DNA of 64,000 nt from positions 24,671,956 through 24,735,955 of the forward strand of contig CM049312.1 in the NCBI GenBank assembly GCA_026874595.1. Direction: 5' to 3'. Below, piece by piece: positions 12,355 to 22,600 of this stretch. Source of the stretch: Sipunculus nudus (taxonomy: Eukaryota; Annelida; Sipuncula; Golfingiida; Sipunculidae). A model generated the notes under the pieces. It did not search any database, had not been told where the DNA came from, and saw nothing but the letters and a program-made list of their open reading frames with translations. Every line of letters starts with the position of its first letter. Position 1 is the stretch's first letter. The position numbers and the translations under genes were made by a program.

Positions 12355-12479
12355 ATGACCCAGTGACCCAGCTAGCATCTAAAAATTTTATGCAAAAATC
12401 ACATGATGTGGGATTGAGTGTTCTGTGGCGCCATAAAACTGGCACATTAACTGACATTTTATGGGAGAAAGGCTAAAAA

Positions 12480-13560
12480 AACTTTGAAAATCTTCTTCTC
12501 TGAAATCATTCAGCCAAATGGTTCATTATTTCACAGAAATAATCCCAGAGACCAGATCTCTCAAGTTTGTTCAAATGGTTTCGGTTTGATAAATTTTGGC
12601 AGAGTAACAGAAATTTGAATTGCCATTTTGCAAGAAAGCAAACTAACATAACTATCTCAGAAACAAAAGGAGCTAGGATCGTTAAATTTTGTGCAAATGT
12701 TTGTCATGTGACTCATATTTGAAATTGTAGTTTATGTGGCCCCACCTAAATCAACCTATTATTTATGATCAGAAACCTCATTAATTTAGCCACTTTCAAT
12801 TTTTGGGTCAAAAGATGAAAGGTCAAGGTCACAGGACCCATTCCTTTAAAGGAATGTGTATGCATTTCAAGCCTAACTTTTCATTGAAACCTTCCATCAT
12901 CAAGATATTACTACTTGCCAATAGGGGAAGGTTCTTTTCAATTTGGGGTTAAAGGTCAAGGTTACAGGGCCCATCCATTCACAGATTAGTTTATGGATGA
13001 TAAATCTGCTTTGGCTAGACAGATTTGCTTCAAACCTAATTTATTTTATGAATGACCCATCACTTAAGCAAGAAACATTTTGATTTTCAGGGTCCAGAGG
13101 TCAAAGGTGAATGTCACACAAGCCAAATTTTAAAAATGATTGTGCATGCACTGTAAATCAAACTTTTCATCCCAAACTTCCCATCTTTCACACATGGCTT
13201 ACCTGCCCAAAGTAAAAATTTGAGGTTACCTGGTCAGAGGTTAAGGTCACTGGGTCCACTTCTTTTAAAAGATTGTTAGGATAATCTAAATGCTGCAAGT
13301 TCTAAGGATAATAAGTTTTCAGATTTTTTTGGTCCAAAGGTCATTGGAGCATCAGTCATGAAAATTTCTTTAAAAAATATTCCCCTGGGTCCCTAGATAA
13401 TTTAAGTGGACTTTTAGTTTGTAATTGTTGGTGATTTAGCTAACTTCTTTAGTACTGCATATTTTTCCTTCATAATCACTACACATATTGCCTTTACCAT
13501 GTTTTGTGATGTGTTCGAAAACCAGTGACCTTGACTTTGATCTTTTCAAGTTATTTTGTA
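12480..13560. repeat. Degenerate 'ggtcaaggtcac' repeat region
   Basis: Irregular reiteration of words like 'aaaggtcaaggtcacagg' and 'aggtcaaaggtgaatgtcac' separated by 80-150 bp of diverged sequence. No coding frame. Within the presumed intron of the candidate plus-strand gene. Confidence 0.6.
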
Positions 13561-13624
13561 TATTTAATATCTGGAGCCATGTCAGAGGGTGTGTGGGTGA
13601 GGGTATGAGTGTTTGAGTGACAGT

Positions 13625-13652
13625 GTTTGTGTGTGTGTGTGTGTGTGTGTGT
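13625..13652. repeat. (GT)n microsatellite in a GTGAG-rich patch
   Basis: A GT run followed by 'gtgagggtgtg'-type purine/TG-rich sequence to about 13,830. Frames on both strands are low-complexity. Confidence 0.85.
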
Positions 13653-14409
13653 TTGAGAGAAGTGAGAGGGTGCAGGAGCGAGGGTGTGGGAGTGAGTGAT
13701 AGGGTCAGGGAATGTGAGGGTGTGCATCTGAGTGCGGGGTACAGTGTGTGTGAGGGAGAGGATATATGTGTGATCATGAGGAAGAGGGTGTGGGAGAGGG
13801 AAAGGGTGACAGATGTTGGACAGGGTGGGTGGTTGGGGAAATGCAAGCCTATGTCACAGAAAGAACGTTTGCCACATGAGGCACTTCATATATTTGTATA
13901 CAAATGCAAAGTCATCTAGTTATTATTGAATCATCAAGTGAGCAGTACCTAAAACTGTTTAAACAGCAATGAGCACCCTTTTAGTTTATCAGATTCAGTC
14001 CACCATTCACTCTCACCACATCAATGTAAGTTAGTAGCAATAAATCTATATATCTTAGTGTCTTTTGTTTTAGAAAAATTCCTACATTATAATTTAGGAA
14101 ATATTTGTTTGCTATTGTTTATGCATACAGTCATTTTCATAACAGTTTATATAACAAAGATAGAGGTTTTTTCACTAATATATAGAAAATTATGGACCAT
14201 TTTCTCAAACCCATTTATGTCTTCAGTTTCACCCCAATAATGTAATGACCACAGCATATGAATAATTAAACAAAATTCATGCACATGTATGCCCACCAGT
14301 AACAGTGAACTAATACTTTTTGTAGAACCTACCAAGATGTTCTATGCCATATAATCCTGGTTTGAAGAAAAAGCCTACTCTGCAGGTCTGTTAAAGCAAT
14401 TCACCCCAG

Positions 14410-14504
14410 GGAAGAATGGGGTGATTATGCGGAAGGCCAGGCTGTGAAAGCCAAATGCCCAGGATGGCCAGGAATATACATAGCCATTCTGTTGAAAATA
14501 TCAG
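14410..14504 (+). CDS. Possible internal exon of an unrecognised gene
   Basis: A 95-nt segment between acceptor TTCACCCCAG and a strong donor TCAG|GTGAGT. Only one frame is open across it. It encodes EEWGDYAEGQAVKAKCPGWP then GIYIAILLKIS. The GD...V.AK.PGWP pattern faintly recalls a PWWP/Tudor-type barrel, but this is too short to assign. Phase 2 in and phase 1 out fit the flanking candidate exons. The pyrimidine tract is weak. Confidence 0.32.
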
Positions 14505-17500
14505 GTGAGTACATGTGCATGTGTTATTATTATCCAGGTTAATTTTTCCCCTCTGGCAGGGTGTAGGGTGGTGAACAATCATCAATTTAATGAATGATTT
14601 AATCAGTTTAGTTCAGCACACCACTGGCTTGCTCAATAACCAAAGTGTTATCAGTATTCACTTCCTCTAGCTGTATACAGGTCAGGTTAATGTTTTTAGC
14701 TCTGCTGACTAGATAAGTCATCTCAGATTTAGTTACACTTCCAAACTGCTCACTATGAAAACAGTCTGGAGTTAAACTATTTGTATTTTATATAACTATT
14801 CCTGCATATATTTCCTGTGTAATGTATGCAGAAATTAGATCAATACAGGGCTTGACAATTTGAAAATACTTGCCAAGTTGGGCAAGTGAGAACTAGCTTT
14901 TACTTGCCCCAAATTGATATTTACTTTTCCCACAAAAACCAGTGTTTGCACCCACTGCCACAAAGAGATGTGATCCACATAAAGAAGCGATCTGATCAAC
15001 AGTCAGTAAATTCTCAATTAGTGTATGCTTCTGCTTATCACAATTAAATTGAAATGATTAATTTAATTTAAAGTATAATTTCTCAGCTTTTGGCTAGCTC
15101 TACTGTACAAAACATGCCTGGAGTGTATATACTCTAGTGCTGATGACCTATAATACTGAACTGAAGACTGTACAAACAGTACAAACCACATTTCATCCCT
15201 TGTGTTCATGTGTCCTCGTAATTGTTCAACTAAAGATTTTACCACTGAGACCCACAGTCACACCCTATTCACTTTCTCAGACACCAAAAGGGTTTGTTTG
15301 CACATCCTTTGCATATTAAGTTTGTAAAAACAATCCCCCTGATTTGTAATGACTTTGAGGGCCAAAATAACTTTGGAAAAATAAAAATGACAAGTATGTT
15401 GTGACTATTTCTTCCAAGGGAAGAAATGGTGGGGAGAAAGTTTTCTTCCCTTCTGGGAAGGTTGTGCCAACCCTGCTTAACACAGCAAAGCTAGGCTCCC
15501 CCCCCCCCCCGCCCCCCACCTCAAATGGACAGGATGCATAAACTAGATGAATATATTTATTTCATTCTCATTCTAGACTTTTGCTTTTTGTATAACAAGG
15601 GTTAACAATGATTAAGTGCACATTTCATTGTGTCCACAAAGTAATGTATTGCCATAGAGTGTAGATGTTCATAATATGAGGAATTTCTTAGTTCAGAAGG
15701 TTTTTTTTTGTGAACATGTGTGAAATTCAATGTTTATTTCAGTTTTAGATTATAGTTGAGATAGTTATTAGTTAATTGATATTTTTTCTCCCTCAACCAA
15801 CCATCAGTGTGTATGTACCTTATTTGAAAAGGGAATATTTAATTAAATTAACTGAATCTTTAATTTTAATTAAATTAAGCAGGAACTGAAAACTCAAATA
15901 TACAAAACTTTTTGTAGAATGATTCGAAGAATAATCTTAGACTTAAAGATGTCAATCATGCCATCTTTTTAAGTGTTATTTTTTTTTTAATCAAATCTTT
16001 TACATTCATTTTAAACATCTATATATATATATAATTAATATTATGTGTGCATAATTTGACTTGATGTGAGCCAAACTATGGATAAATAATTACAACTTAC
16101 AATTCTAAATTAACTAAACAAATTTTTTAATCAAAAATAAAAAAAAAATTATAAAACAAAAAAATGAATATTGTAAAAACTGTTCATAGCAAAAATTGAT
16201 ATGCAAAAAATGACTATTCGTTTCCTTATTGAATAACTTGTTTCAGGCTACAAGTTTCATCTATTATTCAGTGAGAGATATATATACTTAATTGGATTGT
16301 TTTAACTTACTTATCAAATTTAGTTTAGGCTCATTTGAAAATGGAAAATTTTAATTTTTTAGAGCATTTTCTTACAGTTAATACATTAAATGTGTATTGT
16401 TATGCTTCAGCTCATGTCCATTATTCTATAATCTGCAGGGTTTTGTTCCCAGAACAGTGGATATATTTACACGAATATTACAGTCATGTAGTTGAAATAC
16501 TGAAAATTTTACAAATACATGTTTTTGATCATGAGAGGCTCCTGCTTCTTTCATCCAGTCCATAAATGTTAACAGTCAACACGTCCACTGGGGTTTTTTT
16601 ACAAATATTCCCAGAAGATATTCCAGCTGAGCGCCCTGACCCACATATCCCTTGTTTTGTTATGTCTAAAGTTATAAGTCAACATTATATTACCCTATTG
16701 TATTCATATTTCATTATGTAATTCAACTGAGTTGTGTGGCGGGGGGGGGGGGGGGAAGAATTCAATCTACAGTGCTTGCATTGTAGGTAAAGGTAACAGG
16801 CCACAGGTTTTCATTATGAAGTCAGTTTAAAGTTTATTTTTCTAAGGCTCATTGCTGCATTATTGATGAAGATATTACATATAAAATAACATATTCAGAA
16901 CTGCGACTGTCCACAGACACAACAATTTAGAATTGTCCTATACTTTTACGTTTAGGCTAATAATCATCAGTTAATGAACATAAAATGTTAAGGCCCCTGG
17001 CAGCTGAGGCTGAAGGTAATGATTAAGTCTTCATAAATCAGCTAACCCTCAGCCTTCTCTTATCACATTTCATACATATTTCATACATACATATAAAATG
17101 GAAGTTGAGAAGTATCCCTCTAATACTTGATTGAAATGTGGCATTGAAATGTTGAATTTTTATGTAAGGGCATCTTTCCATGTAGGGTATAGTTATATTG
17201 CCCTTTTCCTCCAGGGGGCCCCACTGTCTTCAAGGGGTAAGCTTTAGAGAATTCTCTTGTCTTTGATCACACAGGCGCCACCTGTTGTGATTTTTATGAA
17301 CTACTGGTACAAGGGGGCAGGATCACTGGTTACCGTGCAGAGCCTGCATGCTTGTTTTGCTTCCATTTATCTTACACCTGAATGGAATAAAATTTGGGGA
17401 CCTGCTCAGGTCAAGAAAAAAACACATTTTCCCATTATTAAGGCATTAATATTTAATTTTTTTATTTCTGTTTAAAACTGAATAACAGGTCAATTTCTCA

Positions 17501-17891
17501 AATGTAATATCACATATTTTCCAGAAACTTATGTCAGTCAGTTTGACAAGATAAGTAATACTACCTATATTTAGTTCCAGCATTCAAAATTTCCACTAGT
17601 ACTTTTGAGTGTCAATACACAGCTATTCTTTGGTACTGGTCTATTCATGGATTGTCCTTAATTTTAAAAGCTCATTTATAATGGTTAGTGTTATCACTAA
17701 AATTAGATTGGTGTTGACACTTTGTTAACACATTTATTTGTATTTTAAGACTTGGATTACAACAGTTGCAACAGAAGTGGTATATATCCTAAAACTTGGT
17801 ACTCTAATTTATAATTTATAAATTATTTATCTGTTTGCTTGCTTTAAGAAAAAGCTGAACTACAAGTTGCCCCCATTTTTTTCTCTTTCAG
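14505..17891. other. AT-rich stretch between two candidate exons
   Basis: Contains poly-C (about 15,500-15,512) and poly-G (about 16,741-16,755) runs. The segment at about 17,275-17,400 follows an acceptor-like TGATCACACAG and is open in one frame for about 45 codons, but no family is recognisable and the donor is poor. Confidence 0.4.
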
Positions 17892-17929
17892 AATTCAGCA
17901 TGATGCATTGGAATAGATTACCAGGGAAG
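17892..17929 (+). CDS. Possible internal exon of an unrecognised gene
   Basis: A 38-nt segment flanked by a very good acceptor (TTTTTTTCTCTTTCAG) and donor (GAAG|GTGAGT). In the phase set by the exon at 14,410 it reads EFSMMHWNRLPGK without a stop and leaves in phase 0. I could not find the next exon: the DNA downstream is a minisatellite, then the MMP gene on the other strand. Confidence 0.32.
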
Positions 17930-18164
17930 GTGAGTAATGCAGTGATGTGCATCCTGACCTCCCTAAGGGCAAAAGAAGACAAGGTAGTTGCAATTGTCAT
18001 GTAATTATTTGTGTATATAGAATAAAGGTCAGTTATACACATTGAAACGTATGTGCTATTCATTCCTTCTAAAATTCGTGTAAAAGAGAATGCTGATGTA
18101 TGGGTGTTAATCAACAATATATGCTTATGAGAAGATTGATATACAGACTATATAATACTGTTCA

Positions 18165-18480
18165 CACTGTTCTGCTGCAAGAGAGCACTGCTGGCAGAGA
18201 GCATACTGTTCTGCTGCAGGAGAGCACTGCTGCCGGAGAGCACTGCTGCCGGAGAGCACTGCTGCCGGAGAGCACTGCTGCCGGAGAGCACTGCTTCAGG
18301 AAAGCACTGCTGCCAGAGAGCACTGCTGCAGGACAGCATACTTTCTGCTGCAGGAGAGCACTGCTTCAGGACAGCACTGCTGTAGGTGAGCACTGCTGCA
18401 AGACAGCATACTTTTCTGCTATAAGAGAGCACTGCTCCAAGAGAGCACATAGGTCTGCTCCAGGAGAGCATACTGCTGAG
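18165..18480. repeat. 16-bp minisatellite (ctgctgccggagagca)
   Basis: Tandem copies of ctgctgccggagagca, exact in the centre (about 18,225-18,300) and degenerate outside. Looser CTGCTG/CTGCTC-rich sequence continues to about 18,800. The 16-bp period rotates all reading frames, so the long open frames here on both strands are artefacts. Confidence 0.9.
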
Positions 18481-18800
18481 GATGTGCTGAGGAACTGCTC
18501 AAAAACTGCTTCTGATATGCAAATAGGCCTGCTCCCCTGGAGCGCTAATTTAAATAAATTTAAATAATTGGAACCGCTCAATTTGTGCTGAATCACTGCT
18601 CAAAAATATGCTGCGCAATACAGAACTATATATGGTGAACGAGGGAGCAGACTTTCAGCATATAATCATTGGGTCTTGGAGCACATATACAGCATATGCT
18701 GTAACTGTACTGAATACTCTGCTGCAGATCTGCTCAAAACACTGCTCCAGCTATCTGCTGAAAATCTGCTTCAAATGTGCTGCAAAACTGCTGAATTTTG
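18481..18800. repeat. Degenerate CTGCT-rich tail of the minisatellite
   Basis: Irregularly spaced ctgctc, ctgctg and ctgctt words continue after the ordered 16-bp array, as if an older part of the same array has decayed. No coding signal is seen. Confidence 0.6.
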
Positions 18801-19126
18801 GTAGGGGAATATTTTGTGGGTGACCCGTTTATGTCCCAATGTGCAAAACCATCGATTTCACTTTTTCCGGTATTTCCTGCATGTTTTGTCCAATATTTGT
18901 TATTTTCAAAAGCTAGAAAATGGGTACAATATTATTCACTAATTTGCACATAATATTCATATTTTAACTTGAACTTATTACAAGTGTAACACACTCCTAG
19001 CCGATCCCCAATTATCGCCAAGTTGCGGTGAGGTTTCCAGCGTTTGGCGATTCCATGCATCTAGCTGTTACAGGACTTCAAAAATTATATTATAAAGAGA
19101 AAACAATTGAATAAGATATAAATCTT

Positions 19127-19132
19127 TTTATT
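19127..19132 (-). other. Candidate polyadenylation signal of the MMP gene
   Basis: AATAAA on the minus strand about 380 nt beyond the stop codon. If used, the 3' UTR would span roughly 19,105-19,508 and include a (TA)n tract at 19,199-19,240. Other A/T-rich hexamers are possible; transcript ends are not visible from sequence. Confidence 0.4.
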
Positions 19133-19196
19133 ATGAAGAAAATACAAACTTCAAATGCAGGTGTATCTGTCACTCTGAATTTCAGAGGACAATTAA

Positions 19197-19198
<2 letters not shown>

Positions 19199-19240
<42 letters not shown>
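19199..19240. repeat. (TA)n microsatellite in the presumed MMP 3' UTR
   Basis: An uninterrupted TA run between the stop codon and the candidate polyadenylation signal. Confidence 0.95.
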
Positions 19241-19245
<5 letters not shown>

Positions 19246-19508
19246 GCCAGTTGGCAAAGCAGCGTGTCACTAATAAGAAAATATCAAGCAGGTAATCACT
19301 GATGTATTTTGATTTACAAAAGCAATAGATGCATCTTGGAAATAGGTTTATCAGTATTAAAATTCACAACCACAGTCAATGTATATATCAATCCTCTTCA
19401 GGTTTAAACTCAGTGGGTACACCACCAATGTTACGGCCCATCGCTCGCTGCTTTTAGGTTATACAGTCTTTGTAGATAGACCGGAGGTGGGCGGCACGTG
19501 AGGCGGCG

Positions 19509-19620
19509 TTACTTAGGAACCGATCTCCCGTTGTTACACGTCGGTCCGAACCAGGGAGCAGCCTTAAACTTGGGGTAACCCGGAACCACCCGACGATAGT
19601 ATTCATCGAACTTCCGGTAT
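19509..19620 (-). CDS. MMP exon 11: hemopexin blade IV, closing cysteine and stop (aa 541-577)
   Basis: Terminal coding exon after acceptor TTGTTTTCAG, phase 2 in, with stop TAA at 19509-19511. It encodes [18 protein letters not shown], then APWFGPTC, where Cys569 pairs with Cys382, and an eight-residue tail. The protein ends without a membrane anchor. Confidence 0.93.
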
Positions 19621-22600
19621 CTGAAAACAAATAACAAAGTTGAACTCACACTCCAAATTGAATTCCGCTGTGAAGTCTTCTTAATATTTTCGTCTTAGTA
19701 TTCAAGAAATGTGTGCCGTTACATCTCAGAAACAGTTAAATATGTATGTCTTTACCCCGGGACAAAGTCTTTTAACCAGTCGTTTATACTTAAAAGTAGC
19801 TTTGTACAACAAGATAATAAACATTAAAGTAGGCGGTTCCGATATCTGACATAATCTGATGACTAACCATAATTCCTTGAAACATTTATAAAATAATAGG
19901 CAAGAAAAGCAATCCCACCGCACACAGGCTGTTCATTTTGTTTATATCCGCTTGTTTATAACATGAGGGGGCCCGCAAAAAAAACCCAAAAAAAATTAAA
20001 TTAGGACATCTGGTGGCAAGTCTGATGAACCAGAGTTATGCAGAGGGTGTTTTGCAGCTTGAGGTCTTTCGACCTCTGCACAAATAGAAACAACCACCTA
20101 AGGTTATATGGTTTTCCTCTTGTCAACATTGGCGCACGTACCGTGTTTACTTGCAGCTTGCAGAAAACAAAGCTCATACAACCGTCAAAATGGTGTGTTA
20201 AAATCTTTCAATAACAGAATTTACCTACAGTTTATTAATATGTAATTAAAAACTTATTTATTTTACATTGATTGAACAAACAGTTATTTAACTAAGGCAC
20301 TCTCCATGGCTTAGATGATTGGCTCAGATGTTCGGTAGTCTGTAGAGGTGGACGAGACCGGAGAACCCGGAGAAAACCACTTGCCTTCGACGGGCAAGTA
20401 CAACTCATTCCCATGGCCACACCGGGGAATCGAGCCCGGGTCGCCAGCGGAGAGAGCCGGGCGCTTACTCACAGTGATTGACTTTTTAAGCACGAAACTA
20501 CTTAAGCTGAGAAATTTTCCCTGTAAAATTACTCACTAAGAGCATCATCAATTTTGGCAGTTTTACTTCATCAGGGTGATGAGTTAATGTTTTCAGTGTG
20601 TACACAGAGCAAGCCAGAAATCGCATAAATTCAACAGACGAGGCAGGAGAACAGCTGGCTTTAAGGGAAGCATGTAGTCTTTCCTGTTAAGTTTCAAATA
20701 TATTTACTCTATCTCCCCCGTAAGATACATGTTTGGTACTTGTTGAAAGTCCGAATGACACCTGCAAAAAGCTTTGAATTTTTAGAGGAAGTGACTGAGT
20801 GACAGATCGATCTGTGGTTGACGTACTTGGTTCCCTTGAAGAAATAGAGGAATCCGTCTCTGAGACGCACGGCCGCCTCAATGTTAGAAGGTACTCCCGG
20901 CCACAGGGAGCTGATCAGCCGCTTGCCAATGTTCAATACCCGCATCTGGTACTCGTCAAAGATATAGTAGTAGGCCCCCTGTATACAAAAAACACATAAA
21001 TACATAATGGCTCTTAACATAAAATGTTACAATTCATTTCGTCCTGGGTAAACACATCGTCCCTTTTCCAACTGCCTGTATAAAAATTACGGTATTATTT
21101 TCAAACAAACATTAATACACATTACTTTTTTACCTGGTGTATATTCACATTTCACTTTAGCATATTACATTGTTTAGTATGTCGCTGGACTGGTACCGTT
21201 CGTTTTAGCGTCACAAACGCCGTCAATAAGTCAATGGATTTAAGCAACTGTATGATTAAATCGTTTAGTAAAGGTGTTTTAATAATACTAGGGTTACTAG
21301 TTTTAGATTCGTCTATTATTCTGGCATTATCTTTGCACTGAATCGGAAAACTCAGCAAGTTGACGCGTCCATTTTTATAGGATAACGGTCCTGATGTGGT
21401 AAAAGTGGAGGTCATTTTATAACTGTCAATAATCATGTACCCAGTACGCTCCTCGGTTATACACTGCAGCCGTCTCAGGTCGCCTTTTTTTAACCGCTGC
21501 TGTCTTTGGCACTGTATTCTGGGTCACACCACCAGGGTAAAAACAGAGCAAAGATTTGTAATCAGACCAATTAGAGCGTAGTATTGCATTGTGCACCCAG
21601 CTTCAAATTTTAAACGTGCGACACACGCTCTCGTTGGCCTGATGACACCAACTCTGAAACAAAGCCAAGAATCGGACCTACGCGAGCGAGTGCCGCATGT
21701 TTAGAAGGAGCGTAGTACCCAGATGATTTAGGCCTTTCAGTGTAGAATCGTTTCTCACCTTTAGCAGGTAAATCCGACCGTCCCTCCCCATCAGAGCCGC
21801 GTGAGGATGGTTGGGGTAAAAGGAGTCCGTCATCAGTTTTCTCTCCTCCCGGGAGAATCCGTAGTACTTAAACACGTACTTACCTGGGGGAGAAAAAGAC
21901 AAGTGACCAAAAGGTCATGACGCTCAGCTTTATAGCGTTATCAATATATAAGGAAAAAACATGCTTAACCAAAGAAGCATAACATTGACATATTGTGTTG
22001 GTTGGCAGTAGGAGTCAAAATGACTAAGCTAGGAAATGAAATACACTTATCTTTACAGACTTTTAAACATCATTCGTTAGACTATACATAAAAAATAGCA
22101 GTAACTGGTATAGTTTACTGTCAACAGAGAACTGTGACTTGTTTTATTATTATGAAATTGCACATTCGAGTAAGGATAATAAATCCAGATGATTGATTCT
22201 ATAATATTTTGTACATTAATATGCAGTATCATGTATCGATGTAAGTGTGGGAACGTAGGTTAAGCGAACAATGGTGTTTTATTTGATGTCTGTTTCAGTA
22301 CAGTCGTAATTCCGCGAGAATTTATTCATGCCGCCTAGTCTAGTCGGTTTCCTGTAACTACATTATTTACTTTAGACTTCAAAGGCAACGCACCTTCATT
22401 CTTAATATTTTTCCATACTTTAGTTTCTCGTGTCCATTTCAGTATTCATATATTGAACGACGGGCCACATAGAAATTATAAAGCGATAGGCAAAAAACGG
22501 TTAGGGTGTTTGACGTAAGCATGAGTATATATGCTGGAAACGCGATGGTAAATTTTCCTAAGTCAGTGAGCTAGTTTGTCTGACAGTTTGTCGGTCCAGA

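Noticed and set aside
13436-13919. 136- and 100-codon frames with (TH)n or (VC)n runs
   Set aside because: Low-complexity translation of the (GT)n and GTGAG-rich patch.
18100-18596. Long open frames on both strands (up to 155 codons)
   Set aside because: They are generated by the 16-bp CTGCTGCCGGAGAGCA tandem repeat, which is open in several frames; no conserved protein.
20827-20833. Alternative exon 10 donor at TAC|GTCAAC
   Set aside because: It would leave phase 0 and put exon 11 out of frame; AA|GTACGT fits both phase and the hemopexin motif.
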